A stretch of 24,048 nt of DNA from Willaertia magna (GCA_902984215.1 CADWAF010001084.1:1-24048), one strand, 5' to 3'; positions 1 through 9,981 are shown, counted from the first letter of the stretch. Numbers and translations are program-made. Notes: generated by a model not told the origin, from the sequence alone.

Positions 1-60
1 CCGGTGTGGGAAATGATTTTGTTTATTATTTTTAAGAACGCTAATTGTATTGTAATTAAA

Positions 61-972
61 ATGTGCAAAAAGAAAATGGTCCAAAATATAATAACCATTG
101 GACAACCTTCTAAACCTCTTTTGCGCAAACTATTCCACTCTTTTCAGGTCCCGAAACAGCACACGGGAACGGAAACGGTATTTTTACATCAACACGTGTA
201 CTTTCAGTCCAATGAGCTTGAACAAGTCAAAGATTATTTAAATTCAAAGCTTGTTGAACTAAACCAATTAAACAGCAGCTCAACAGCAATAACTAGCAAA
301 CTACAACAACAATTCACAGAAACTTATTACGACACAAAAAACTTTGATTACATTAGAGAAAATGTATATTTAAGGAAAAAGAGTATTTCTAACGCTATTT
401 CTGAAAAGCGTTTTCCAGCCTTTCGGTCCTTCAACAACACATGCAATGAACTAGTGTATTACACAAAAAGCGAGCTAGACCACCACCAGTTCACACAACA
501 ATACGAAAATGTTTTTCCAATTGTAACGTTTCATGTTGAAAGATGTTCCTTTTTATTTCCACATAAAAAGATTCATATTGATGTTGTCAAATCAGATAGA
601 GAAGATTTCAAATACACAGTTGCCACAATGCAATATGAATTTGAGAATGAAAGTAAATTAAGGGAATTCATTGAGGAAACAAACAACGAAGGGGCATGCT
701 TAGAAACAACAAGTTCATCGTCTTTAAAACAACAATTTCGCGTTAATAACGCAAGAAGTGGAATAATAAAGTATTTGTGTTTTAGGGGAGCGACAGATGA
801 AGACGATACTTTTGCTGATTTGTGTGATGAATTAATTGCAAAGAAATATATGCAACCTTCTGCTGGCATCTACTTTGACTATGATGCTTATTATTTTAAT
901 AACACACTACCCATTCCAGAACACAGCATATTCAACTTTTTGGAATCATCAGATGAAGAAGAAGACAGTTAA
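61..972 (+). CDS. CYTH / thiamine-triphosphatase-like protein, divergent
   Basis: This is a 303-aa protein if read from the ATG at 61. ATGs at 13 and 76 are alternatives, and the frame is open to the window edge, so the true 5' end is uncertain. It resembles the CYTH superfamily, which hydrolyses triphosphates such as thiamine triphosphate inside an acidic tunnel. Visible hallmarks are YYDT followed by LRKK (about residues 89-107), and an IDVVKSD segment followed by FKYTVATMQYEFE (about 173-195), matching the family's D-x-FxY-x-ExE strand. A KYL segment further on resembles the family's C-terminal helix. The usual N-terminal ExExK motif is not recognisable and the expected ExE is altered, so activity is doubtful. 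The C terminus is acidic (SSDEEEDS). A good 3' splice-like sequence (ctcttttcag) ends at 147, so the real coding start could be an exon beginning at 148. The gene converges on myosin with only 105 bp between stops. Family assignment is by motif; catalytic status is inference. Confidence 0.55.
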   Translation: MCKKKMVQNIITIGQPSKPLLRKLFHSFQVPKQHTGTETVFLHQHVYFQSNELEQVKDYLNSKLVELNQLNSSSTAITSKLQQQFTETYYDTKNFDYIRENVYLRKKSISNAISEKRFPAFRSFNNTCNELVYYTKSELDHHQFTQQYENVFPIVTFHVERCSFLFPHKKIHIDVVKSDREDFKYTVATMQYEFENESKLREFIEETNNEGACLETTSSSSLKQQFRVNNARSGIIKYLCFRGATDEDDTFADLCDELIAKKYMQPSAGIYFDYDAYYFNNTLPIPEHSIFNFLESSDEEEDS

Positions 973-1021
973 TAAGGCAACAAACAAAACATTAAGAAAC
1001 AAGTTAAGAATTTAAAAACAC

Positions 1022-1027
1022 TTTATT
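1022..1027 (-). promoter_or_regulatory. Possible polyadenylation signal of the myosin gene
   Basis: AATAAA is read on the minus strand about 50 nt beyond the myosin stop codon. It lies in the 105-bp A+T-rich gap between two convergent genes. The hexamer is common by chance in such DNA, so this is only a positional suggestion. Confidence 0.3.
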
Positions 1028-1077
1028 TTCCCGTTTGTATAGGGCTGTACAATTTATTTTGTAAATAATTATATAAT

Positions 1078-4000
1078 TTATTCTTGTTGTTCAAGAACAA
1101 TTTCTTCATCTTGTTGTTGTCTTGGAGAAACTGCAACATCTTGATTAACAATTAAAGCTTCCTTTTGTTGATCATCTTCATCATTAATATCATTAAGTAT
1201 TTGTCTTACTCTTTGTTTCTTCTTCTTTTCAGTTCCCTTTGAAGCACTCTTTAAACGTTCTTGTTTTAATTGATTTCTTAAACTATCAATTTCATGTTCT
1301 AATTGTCTAATTTGTTCTTTTGTTAAACTACCTTCTAATTCAATACGTTTCTTTTCAGCATCAGATCTTCTAAATCTTGTTTCAGCATCTTGTAATTGTA
1401 AAGATAATGTTCTAGTTTCTCTTTCTGATTTACTTAAACGATTTTCAGCTTGTTGACGTAAAGAAGATTCTTCTCTAACTTGTTGTTTTAATTCTTGAAT
1501 TTGTTTTGTTACTTTCTTATCTTGTTTTAATAATTCTGTCTTATCTTTCTTTGATTCACTTAATAATTTATTTAAATTAGCAATTTCTAATTCATAATGA
1601 GTTTTGACAGATAATATTTCTTTATCTAATTTAGAACGTTCAGTTTGTAAATCTAATTTTAATGTTTGAACTTCTTCACGTGTTGTTATTAAAGTTTTTT
1701 CTAAAGAATTATAACGTTCACGTTCTTGTTTTAAATCAGTTTGTACTTGTGTTAAAGTTAAATCGTGTTGTAATTTTAATTTGTTTAATTCATCTCTTAA
1801 ATCTTCAGCTTCTTCTGCTAAACTTCTTAATTCTTCTAATTCTGATTCCATTGCTTTCTTTTGATATAAATATTTCTTCTTTAATTTATCTTCTTGATCA
1901 ACTCTATTCTTTAATAAAGCTAATTCTTGTTCAATTGTAATGTTCTTTTCTTCAACTTTTTGTCTTGTATTTCTTTCATTATCTAAAGTTGCTTTTAAAT
2001 TAGAAATTTCAATTTCTAAACCTTTCTTTAAAGTTTCAACTTGTGCACTATCTACACTATTTGATTTATTTGAATTGTCACTTGCTGCTGATTTTAATTG
2101 TTTAATTTCTTTCTTTAATTTTAAGTTATCTGATTTTAATTTATTTGCTTGATCCATTAATTCTAAACGATAACTTTCTGTTTGTTGTGTAATGCTAGTT
2201 AATTGTTGTTTTAATAAACGATTATCATTTTCAATTTCTTCACGTTGTCTTAATCCTTCTTTTCTTGTCTTATCAATTTCATCTTCAAATTGATTGGCAT
2301 TTAACATTTCTTGTTGTGCTTTTCTTTCAGCTTCTTGTAATTTTAATTGTAAATCTTGAACTGTAGTTTCTAATTGTGAAATTTCATCTTGTAAATCTTC
2401 CTTTTCAGTTTGTAATTCTTTAATTGTTGAATCACGTGATCTTGTTGTATTCTTTTCTTTTTTATTCTTTTCTTGTTCATCTTGTAATTTACTTTTAGTA
2501 ATTTCTAATTCTTGTTGAATTTGTGTTAATTTTCTTCTTAAACTTTCAATTTCTTCATCCTTTTCAATAATCTTCTTTGTTGCATTCTTTTCTTGATTTG
2601 AAATTTCACTTTTCAATGTTTGTTCATTCTTCACTTCATTTTCTAATAATTTAATACGTTGTTCTAATTTATCACATTCTTTCTCTAAAGAAATAATCTT
2701 CTTTGCATTACTATTCTTTTCATTAATTTCTAATTCCTTTTCTTTTTCTAAAGAAATTACTTTTTGTTGTAATTTTGTTACATCATTTGAAATTTCAGAT
2801 TTATCACTTTCTAATGATTTTGTTGTTGAACGTAAGTTTTCAAGTTCTGAATTTAATTTTGATTGTTCTGTTTTTAATTTTAATGTAACGTTCTTTTCAT
2901 TTTCTAATTCTTTAACATTTCTATTTAAAGAATCTTGTAATGTTTTATTTTGACGTTGTAATTCGTCAACTTCATTTTCTAATTTAGAAACTAATTGTTT
3001 TTCTTTAGAATAATCATTTTGAACTTGTTCTAATTTAGTTGAAGTAATATTTAATTTTTCATTAGTTGTTTGTAAATCATATTCTAATTTAACTTTATCA
3101 CTTGTCAATTGTCTAATTGTATTTTCTAATTCATTTAATTTCTTTTGTAAATTATCTTTATCATCAGAAGTTGAAGTATTTTGTTGAGTTAATCTTTCAA
3201 CTTGTGAAGTTAATTCTGATTTTTCATTGGTTAATGATTCAATTGATTTTTGTAAACGTTTTCCTTCTTTTTCTAAATTTTTAATTTCTTCATTTAATTC
3301 TTTCTTTTCATTTGACAATTGATTGATGCGTTGTTCACTATCAGATTTTTCAGTATCTAAAGTTTTCTTTAATTTTTGTAATTCGTTATTTTTCATTGTT
3401 ATTTCTTGTTCATTTCTTTGACGTAAATCTTCAACTGATCTTTCTAATTCTTTAATTTTATTATCACGTTGTCTAATTTCAACTTCTTCAAGATCAGAGA
3501 TCTTACTTTGTAAAGTTGAAAGATTTGATTTTTGACTTGAAATGGTCTCTTCTAAAGAAAGGATTTCTTCTTGTAAAGATTTAATCTTTGCATTTGCAAT
3601 CTCTAAATCATTTTGTAAACCTCTACCTTTTTGTTCTGAAACTTTTACATTTTGACTTTCATTTTCTAATTTATTTTGTAAATCACGTTGACCTTGTTGT
3701 GATACATCTAATCTTCTTTGTAAATCTTCTAATTGAGTTTGTTTTTTATTATTATTTTCTTCTAAATCTTTCTTTTCTTTCTTTAATTTATTTAATTCAG
3801 TTGTCAAATCATCTCTTTCTTTTTGTGTTGTTTCTAAATCAGATTTTAATTTTCTTACATTTTGATCAGATTTCTTTAAATCTTCTTCTTTTTGTAATCT
3901 ATTTTTATTTTCATAATTTAATTTATTTAATTCATCTTGTAATTCACTTTCTAATTGTAAAATCTTATTATCACGTTGTTGTAAATCATTTTGTAATAAA

Positions 4001-7000
4001 ACAATTTGATTATTTAAATCAGAAATTGTACTTTCTAATTCTCTTTGTTTCTTCTTTAAATTTTCAATTTCTAAATCTTTTGTTTTAATTTCTTGTTCAC
4101 GTTGACGTATAATTCCACCTTTCTTTTCAACATCTAATTGTAAATCTCTTACTTTTGTATTTAATTCAGAAATAATATTATTTAAATTAGTAATCTTTTT
4201 AGAAGATTCTTCTAATTGACTTTTAGTAAATTCTAAATCATCTTGTAAATCTCTATTTGTTTGTTGTGTTTGATCTTTTTGTAATTGTAATTCTTTTAAT
4301 TGATTCATATAATTTTCAATTTGTTGATGAGCTGCAGATAATTGTTTTTGAACTTGTTCACGTTCTTCAACTGCATGATGACATTCTTCAGTTTGTTTCT
4401 TAACTTCTAATTCTTTTTGATTAATTTCATTCTTTAATCTTTCTAATTCTTCCTTTAATTTTTCTTGTTGTTTTTCAGAAGCATATTCCTTTAATAAAGG
4501 TTTTACAATAGAAATTAATTTCCACCAATCCCATTCTCTTAATTTAGATAAATTACGATAATTTCTTTGAATCATCTTGATTGATAGTAATCTCTTTTGT
4601 GTCTTTGCATAAACACATCTTTCATATGCAGCTAAGAAAACAGCTTGTGCAACACCAATAAATTTAGAGATTTGTTTTTCTCTAAATTCTTCAATAATAG
4701 CTTCTTGTGATGCTTTTAAGAATACTTTTGTTAAACCTAATTTATATTGTGTTGTTTCTTTAAAATTAATTGAATCTAAAATTAATTTACAAACTTCTTT
4801 ATCTGTCATTGTCTTTGTAATTTTTGATTTATCTTCAATTAATAAATCATAACGAGTTTTAAATACTTTATATGGAATACGTCCAGGATAACCTTTTCTT
4901 GAAATTCTAATACCTTCTAACACACCATTACATCTCATTTGTTCTAAAACGTGATCATCTTCAATAATACCTGGTTTTTGTAAATTATTTGGTTTAATAC
5001 AACGAATAAATGATGGTTCAGTTGAAGTTAAAACTTCCATTAAAGAATTTAATTGTTGTTTATAATTAGTTGCAACAGTTTTAAATCTAGCACCACTTTT
5101 ACCACTTTTATCATCTTCTTTATCACTTGGTCTTGTAAATAATGCTTTAATAAAATTAAAAGTAGATTTAGCCATTGTTTCTTTACAATTATTATTTAAA
5201 GGATCAATATTTCTAGAAACCCAATCTCTTGTATCATATTTAACTCTACCTGCATAATGTTTTAATGTAAATTCTAATTCATTAAATCTACTAAGAGAAA
5301 AGATTGGTTTTGAACCATGATTTTTAGTAATTTCTCTAACTAAACCTGCATCATTCTTTTGTGCCATAAATGTTTGTTGATCTAAAATTGCTAATACACC
5401 TAAAGGTTTTTCAATAAAATCAATTGTTGGTTGTAAATCTAAACCAAAATCAATAAAGTTCCATTCAATCTTTTCTTTTAAGTATTCTTCTTGTTCTTTT
5501 TTAAACATGTGATGATTAAAGAATTGTTGTAATTTTTCATTTGTAAAATTAATACATAATTGTTCAAATGAATTATGTTCAAATATTTCAAAACCTGCAA
5601 TATCAAGTAAACCAATAAAATTCTTTACAACTTCACGTGACGTTAAAGTTACATTAATCTTTTGTACTAACCAATCAAATAGACGTTGATATGTAGATTT
5701 AACTAAAGCATTACGATTATAAGTTGCTTGTTTAGCATTAACATGTGTTTCAATAATATCTTTACCTGTTTTAATATCTGGTTTCATAAAACCTTTTGCT
5801 AATAAATCAAATTTAGTTCCAGATATTTCACAAATAATTTCTAATGTTTCTTTTCCTTTTTTAGTTAAAACTGAACATTCATCTTCATTATCTTCAAATG
5901 TAACATTACCTAAATGTAAAATTGTTGCAATGACACGACAAATACCTTCAATTTCATCATCTGACATACCAATAACCTTCATTGCCTTAACAGTTTCTTT
6001 AAATTCTAAACTATCATCTACACCATTAATATTTACACAACCTGATTGATTTACAAATGGATAACTATCAACTGAATCTAATTTAAATTTCTTACAACTT
6101 TCTTGATCATTTAATAATTGATAGAAAAAGTGAAAATTTCTTTCATTTTCAGATTGTGAAGTAACTCTTATAGTTTCTAATAAATAATGTTCAATTCTTG
6201 TACCAACAATATGACCTTGTTTACCAAAATCAATACTAATAAATTTACCAAATCTACTACTATTATTATTTCTAATTGTTTTTGCATTACCAAAAGCTTC
6301 TAATAATGGATTAGTTTGTAATAATTGTTCATCTAATTTACTCTTTCCACTATTATGACTACTATGACTAGAATTACCTGCAACTGTAGTTAAATATTGT
6401 ATAATCTTTTTAACTGATTCTGTCTTACCTGCACCTGATTCACCAGTAACTAACATACTTTGATTCTTTTCATTCATTAACATTTGACGATAACAATTAT
6501 CAGCAATTGCATAAACATGAGGATCAACTTCTTCTCTTCTTTTACTTTGATACTTTTTCATTACTTCATTTGTATAAATTGGTAATCCTTTATATGGATT
6601 AACAGCTAATAAAAATAATCCAGAATAAGTATAAATATCATCACGATCATAACGTAATTTTAAATTATGTAAAACACTAGGTTCATTTAAATGGGATAAT
6701 TTAGCCATATCTGTAACGTAATCTAATTTTACTGGGTTCATTGGATGAATTTGTGAAATTGGAAAGTTCTTTTCACTTTTACTAAAAGTTAAAGAACATA
6801 CAGCAATTTGTTTAAATTCATCAATAGAAATTACTTGAGCTTGTTCATAAGCATTGATATGTCCATTATTGTTGTTAAAGGTAGGTGTTGGTGTTTCATC
6901 ACCTTCATTTGTTGTTGATGTTGTGGAATCTTGAGTTGGAACCCAAACGTTATTTCCTACAGAAACTTTCCATTGAGTTTCATCAAAGATTTCAATACTT

Positions 7001-7020
7001 TCTTGTTGTTGTTTACTCAT
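1078..7020 (-). CDS. Conventional myosin II heavy chain
   Basis: This 1980-aa intronless heavy chain of two-headed, filament-forming myosin drives actin-based contraction and cytokinesis. Residues 1-90 are the N-terminal SH3-like region with a low-complexity Ser/Thr/Asn insertion (about 31-60). The motor spans about 95-785: P-loop GESGAGKT 193-200, switch I NNNSSRFG 251-258, switch II DIAGFE 473-478, an actin-binding stretch near 655-680, loop 2 around 629-648 rich in Lys, Asp and Ser, and the RCNGVLEGIRISRKG reactive-helix region 696-710. SH2 Cys697 is present, but SH1 is Ser707, as in some other protist myosins II. Two IQ-like light-chain sites (about 790-840) end at Pro841, the usual head-tail junction. 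From about 844 to 1920 the sequence is proline-free heptad coiled coil of normal class II length. A basic KKKK segment and an Asp/Glu/Gln-rich non-helical tailpiece follow. Codon use is strongly A/T-ending and monotonous, as in highly expressed genes of A+T-rich protists. The ATG at 7018-7020 is the natural start because MSKQQQ leads straight into the SH3-like region. Confidence 0.96.
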   Translation of the reverse strand: MSKQQQESIEIFDETQWKVSVGNNVWVPTQDSTTSTTNEGDETPTPTFNNNNGHINAYEQAQVISIDEFKQIAVCSLTFSKSEKNFPISQIHPMNPVKLDYVTDMAKLSHLNEPSVLHNLKLRYDRDDIYTYSGLFLLAVNPYKGLPIYTNEVMKKYQSKRREEVDPHVYAIADNCYRQMLMNEKNQSMLVTGESGAGKTESVKKIIQYLTTVAGNSSHSSHNSGKSKLDEQLLQTNPLLEAFGNAKTIRNNNSSRFGKFISIDFGKQGHIVGTRIEHYLLETIRVTSQSENERNFHFFYQLLNDQESCKKFKLDSVDSYPFVNQSGCVNINGVDDSLEFKETVKAMKVIGMSDDEIEGICRVIATILHLGNVTFEDNEDECSVLTKKGKETLEIICEISGTKFDLLAKGFMKPDIKTGKDIIETHVNAKQATYNRNALVKSTYQRLFDWLVQKINVTLTSREVVKNFIGLLDIAGFEIFEHNSFEQLCINFTNEKLQQFFNHHMFKKEQEEYLKEKIEWNFIDFGLDLQPTIDFIEKPLGVLAILDQQTFMAQKNDAGLVREITKNHGSKPIFSLSRFNELEFTLKHYAGRVKYDTRDWVSRNIDPLNNNCKETMAKSTFNFIKALFTRPSDKEDDKSGKSGARFKTVATNYKQQLNSLMEVLTSTEPSFIRCIKPNNLQKPGIIEDDHVLEQMRCNGVLEGIRISRKGYPGRIPYKVFKTRYDLLIEDKSKITKTMTDKEVCKLILDSINFKETTQYKLGLTKVFLKASQEAIIEEFREKQISKFIGVAQAVFLAAYERCVYAKTQKRLLSIKMIQRNYRNLSKLREWDWWKLISIVKPLLKEYASEKQQEKLKEELERLKNEINQKELEVKKQTEECHHAVEEREQVQKQLSAAHQQIENYMNQLKELQLQKDQTQQTNRDLQDDLEFTKSQLEESSKKITNLNNIISELNTKVRDLQLDVEKKGGIIRQREQEIKTKDLEIENLKKKQRELESTISDLNNQIVLLQNDLQQRDNKILQLESELQDELNKLNYENKNRLQKEEDLKKSDQNVRKLKSDLETTQKERDDLTTELNKLKKEKKDLEENNNKKQTQLEDLQRRLDVSQQGQRDLQNKLENESQNVKVSEQKGRGLQNDLEIANAKIKSLQEEILSLEETISSQKSNLSTLQSKISDLEEVEIRQRDNKIKELERSVEDLRQRNEQEITMKNNELQKLKKTLDTEKSDSEQRINQLSNEKKELNEEIKNLEKEGKRLQKSIESLTNEKSELTSQVERLTQQNTSTSDDKDNLQKKLNELENTIRQLTSDKVKLEYDLQTTNEKLNITSTKLEQVQNDYSKEKQLVSKLENEVDELQRQNKTLQDSLNRNVKELENEKNVTLKLKTEQSKLNSELENLRSTTKSLESDKSEISNDVTKLQQKVISLEKEKELEINEKNSNAKKIISLEKECDKLEQRIKLLENEVKNEQTLKSEISNQEKNATKKIIEKDEEIESLRRKLTQIQQELEITKSKLQDEQEKNKKEKNTTRSRDSTIKELQTEKEDLQDEISQLETTVQDLQLKLQEAERKAQQEMLNANQFEDEIDKTRKEGLRQREEIENDNRLLKQQLTSITQQTESYRLELMDQANKLKSDNLKLKKEIKQLKSAASDNSNKSNSVDSAQVETLKKGLEIEISNLKATLDNERNTRQKVEEKNITIEQELALLKNRVDQEDKLKKKYLYQKKAMESELEELRSLAEEAEDLRDELNKLKLQHDLTLTQVQTDLKQERERYNSLEKTLITTREEVQTLKLDLQTERSKLDKEILSVKTHYELEIANLNKLLSESKKDKTELLKQDKKVTKQIQELKQQVREESSLRQQAENRLSKSERETRTLSLQLQDAETRFRRSDAEKKRIELEGSLTKEQIRQLEHEIDSLRNQLKQERLKSASKGTEKKKKQRVRQILNDINDEDDQQKEALIVNQDVAVSPRQQQDEEIVLEQQE

Positions 7021-7521
7021 CTTTGTTATTTAATTAATTTTAATATATAAATTATATAAATTGGCAATTAGTTCTGTTGTTATTGTTGTTGTGGATTATT
7101 GTTTGTTGACAACAGAATATTTTAATAGACAGGTTTTTTTTTTGATTTTTTTTCTAATGTTCTTCACTTACCTTTACTTTCAAATGTCATTTTACATTGA
7201 TGTTGATGGTTAATGACAAGTCTGAGACAAAAAGGAGGGGAGGTGTTGAAAGAAAAGGTAACTGGGTCTTCACAACAGTTAAATATTCACACATGAAGAT
7301 AATGGATTCTAACATTAAAAACCAACGATATAACGTTAAATATATTTTAGCTTCAATCCCAGCCATTCACATTCATAATGAAACTGGATAAAATTCAAAA
7401 GATTCCTATTTAAGGCATTTAGATTACAATTAACAAATACTTGCATTATTATTTGTTATTAAGGTATAATTATTATTGTGATTATAGTTTGGTTAGATAA
7501 TTACTAGATTGTAGGATTTAT
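7021..7521. other. Intergenic: myosin upstream region and 3' flank of the TCAIM-like gene
   Basis: These 500 bp lie between two minus-strand genes and should hold the myosin promoter and 5' UTR. The part next to the myosin ATG (7021-7160) is A+T-rich with CAA/TTG repeats. Positions 7190-7400 are visibly richer in G+C and open for 64 codons on the plus strand (ATG 7197 to 7391), but that reading resembles nothing I recognise. On the minus strand a consensus AG|GTAAGT donor sits at 7172/7171, followed by candidate acceptors before the ATG (for example aacaacag near 7073). The richer segment may therefore be a 5' UTR exon of myosin. Confidence 0.4.
7073..7171 (-). other. Candidate 5' UTR intron of the myosin gene
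   Basis: On the minus strand a perfect GTAAGT donor starts at 7171, and an acceptor-like aacaacag ends near 7073, giving an A+T-rich interval of about 99 nt. It contains long A runs and starts about 150 nt upstream of the myosin ATG. Donor quality is good; the acceptor choice is a guess. No coding sequence would be affected. Confidence 0.25.
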
Positions 7522-9981
7522 TTAACTAAGTGATTCTAAAGGAACATTTTCATTTCTAATATATTCCTTAAAGAAATCAACAAGTGAACCTTCTTCTTCA
7601 TATTCAAGAAATGCTTCATAAAATTGTTTTGTTCTTTTTGAATCATAACTATGTATATCATCAATTGTATTTAAATATTCAGCCAATTGCATATACTTTT
7701 TTAATCTTTGTTGTGGTATAGTTCTTTCAAAATTTTTATACATTAATCTACCAACTTCTTGTAAAAGTTTAAATCCAGTTATACCAGGTGTAATCATTTC
7801 AGGATCCATTAATTGTGGATTTTCCATTCTTTTCCAATGATTAATGGCAATCATATTAACATGATCATCATCAAAGTTAGTATTAATATAAACAGCTCTT
7901 GCACCAAAATCAATGAAACTTGTACCTTGCGTTCTTACACGTTTCATTAATGATAATTTTTCTCTAACATTACCAACATTATAAACATTCTTCATTGGGA
8001 TTATATGATCTTTAGGCATATCTAAACCATTTACTAAATAAAAAGCATATCCTGTCCAATCAAATTTTTCTAAGGAAAATAAAACATTTTCTTTAAAACG
8101 TTTTAAAGTTTCAAAAGTTGTTGAAATAACTTCTTTTCTTTCAAGATTTGGAAAATCATTATGTGTAGTTATATCTAATTCTCTACATTTTAAATGTTCA
8201 ATAATTTCTTCTCCCATAATTTTAATTTGTTTTTTCATTTCAGATATTGATCTACCTAATTCCTTAATTCTTTTAATTTTATCTACACCTAATGCACGAA
8301 AGAATTCTAATAATGAATCCTTATTATTATTTTCTTCCATAAAATTCCAAGCCATTGTTAAAGTACCATCATTTGCTATATTATATTTATAATCAACACA
8401 TAAACAAATATCTTTTAATAATTTTCTTCTCTTTTCATTCTTTATATAACGTTCTTCAAAATTTTCTAAAAAAGAATATAATTCATCATTTGTTAATGAA
8501 GGTGAAAAATAGATATCTGCTAAATCACATTCTTTAATTAATCTTTCTTTCATATTAATAATTGCTTCTGCCTTTTTTCTTGTATTTTCTCTCTTTTCTT
8601 GTAAAGCATTCCACTTTTCTTTATTTTCTAAAATCTCTTTAATAAAATCATATGGATCAAAAGTATATGGTATTGTTATAAATCCTTCAGCTGGAGTATT
8701 AACTAAATATTCTGTCTTTTCTGAAAGAACTAATGGTATTTCACTCCATTCTTTATATTTCATTTCAGGTAAAAATTGTTGTAATCTATTAAACCCTTCA
8801 ACTATCTGTTGATCTGTTAAATTAACTGAAAAGTGAACTAATCTATTTTTAATTAAATGTTCAATACTAGGTAAATCTGTATCCCACCAAAAATCATCAT
8901 CATCAATTGACTGTAAATTATCACTACCTTGTCTTAATTTTTCAATATTTGCATTTTGTAAATTATTTTGTAAAGCAATACGTAATTCATCTTTTAATGA
9001 TCTCTTTTCATTCTTTTTATTTGTTGTACTTTCATTAAATTCTTTTAATGCAATTTCTCTTCTTTGTTTTGCTTCTTCTTTTGTAATAATTTTAGATTTT
9101 TCTAATAAAGTTGTAACTAATTCTTCTAACCTAAAAGATAATGTTAATCTACTTTTTAATTTACCATTTAAATTTAATTTTTTAGGTAAAGAAAATAATA
9201 CTTCAATCTTATCATTCTCTCCATCATTTAATTTATTATTCTTTTGTTGTTCTTGTCTTAAATAGAAAATAAAAGTTTCATCTAAACAAGGTATATTTCC
9301 TAAACGATGTAAACGTTGTTCTAAATCTAAAATTTCATTTTCTTTTAAACCTTTTAAATTATCTAATTCAATTTTAAAATATTCATTTGACCAATTTAAT
9401 AATTCATTTAACTTTGCAAATGAATTTTTATTTTGTTCTTGTTTTATTGGTTCATAATGGAAAAAATCAGGGTGAACTTTTAAAAAGAATTTTTTTAACA
9501 TTTTTACGTAATTTTCATTACGAAAGGCTTTACGTGCATTCTTATTGGTATCTTCTTCTTCTTCTTTTATTTGTTGATTAGTTTGATTAGTTTGGTTGGA
9601 TTGTTGTTGGTCTTTTTCTTCTTTATAGTCAAATAGAGATTCATCATTCATATCAAAAGCTTCAAATGATTTTGCCATCTTTTCTGCAATGTATTCATCT
9701 GTTAGTTCTGGACCACCTCTTTCTTCATGTCTTCTTCTAAGTTCTTCTGAGAATTCTTCTTCGGTTAAACGTTTTTTCTTCTTTTTTATGGTTGTGGTAA
9801 ATAGTGAAGAGTGATAGTAATTTTTCATTATAGAGTGATAGTAATTTTTCATTATTGTTGTGGTTGCGGTTATTATTGGTGCTAACAAGACATTATTATT
9901 TGTTATTCCGAAAGTAGTTTTAGTGGACTTGTTGGTTCCTTTCAAAAAACGGCTGCAATAGCTTTTTGTTAATTTATTCAT
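7522..9981 (-). CDS. TCAIM-like mitochondrial protein with J-like domain (DUF4460/DUF4461)
   Basis: This is an 819-aa protein of a family named after the mitochondrial T-cell activation inhibitor TCAIM. The molecular role in protists is not established. Residues 1-65 are rich in Lys, Arg, Ser and Thr with almost no acid, a plausible mitochondrial presequence. Residues 43-58 contain the octapeptide IMKNYYHS twice. A charged linker follows (about 70-150). A J-domain-like helix then ends in VHPDFF at 169-174, which retains the HPD tripeptide and leads into NSFAKLNELL, as in TCAIM. The segments FIFYLRQEQ (about 237-245) and the LSFRLEELVTTLLEKS strand-helix (about 281-296) fit the rest of DUF4460. 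Residues from about 360 to the end fit DUF4461 loosely, with W-rich FWWDTDLP and a FITIPYTFDPYDF patch. The gene reads cleanly in the standard code and is intronless. The ATG at 9979-9981 was chosen because it gives the full basic presequence. Confidence 0.7.
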   Translation of the reverse strand: MNKLTKSYCSRFLKGTNKSTKTTFGITNNNVLLAPIITATTTIMKNYYHSIMKNYYHSSLFTTTIKKKKKRLTEEEFSEELRRRHEERGGPELTDEYIAEKMAKSFEAFDMNDESLFDYKEEKDQQQSNQTNQTNQQIKEEEEDTNKNARKAFRNENYVKMLKKFFLKVHPDFFHYEPIKQEQNKNSFAKLNELLNWSNEYFKIELDNLKGLKENEILDLEQRLHRLGNIPCLDETFIFYLRQEQQKNNKLNDGENDKIEVLFSLPKKLNLNGKLKSRLTLSFRLEELVTTLLEKSKIITKEEAKQRREIALKEFNESTTNKKNEKRSLKDELRIALQNNLQNANIEKLRQGSDNLQSIDDDDFWWDTDLPSIEHLIKNRLVHFSVNLTDQQIVEGFNRLQQFLPEMKYKEWSEIPLVLSEKTEYLVNTPAEGFITIPYTFDPYDFIKEILENKEKWNALQEKRENTRKKAEAIINMKERLIKECDLADIYFSPSLTNDELYSFLENFEERYIKNEKRRKLLKDICLCVDYKYNIANDGTLTMAWNFMEENNNKDSLLEFFRALGVDKIKRIKELGRSISEMKKQIKIMGEEIIEHLKCRELDITTHNDFPNLERKEVISTTFETLKRFKENVLFSLEKFDWTGYAFYLVNGLDMPKDHIIPMKNVYNVGNVREKLSLMKRVRTQGTSFIDFGARAVYINTNFDDDHVNMIAINHWKRMENPQLMDPEMITPGITGFKLLQEVGRLMYKNFERTIPQQRLKKYMQLAEYLNTIDDIHSYDSKRTKQFYEAFLEYEEEGSLVDFFKEYIRNENVPLESLS
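9808..9855. repeat. Perfect 24-bp tandem duplication in the presequence
   Basis: Two identical adjacent 24-bp units (9808-9831 and 9832-9855) lie inside the TCAIM-like coding region. They duplicate eight residues, IMKNYYHS, without shifting the frame. Identity at every base points to a recent duplication. Confidence 0.9.

Noticed and set aside
1662..4088. Plus-strand open frames within the myosin tail (1662-1940, 1940-2152, 3588-4088)
   Set aside because: They are antisense shadows of the strongly biased coiled-coil codons; the peptides are Leu/Phe/Ile low complexity.
7197..7391. 64-codon plus-strand frame between myosin and the TCAIM-like gene
   Set aside because: Short, no recognisable family, and more likely part of the myosin 5' UTR on the other strand.
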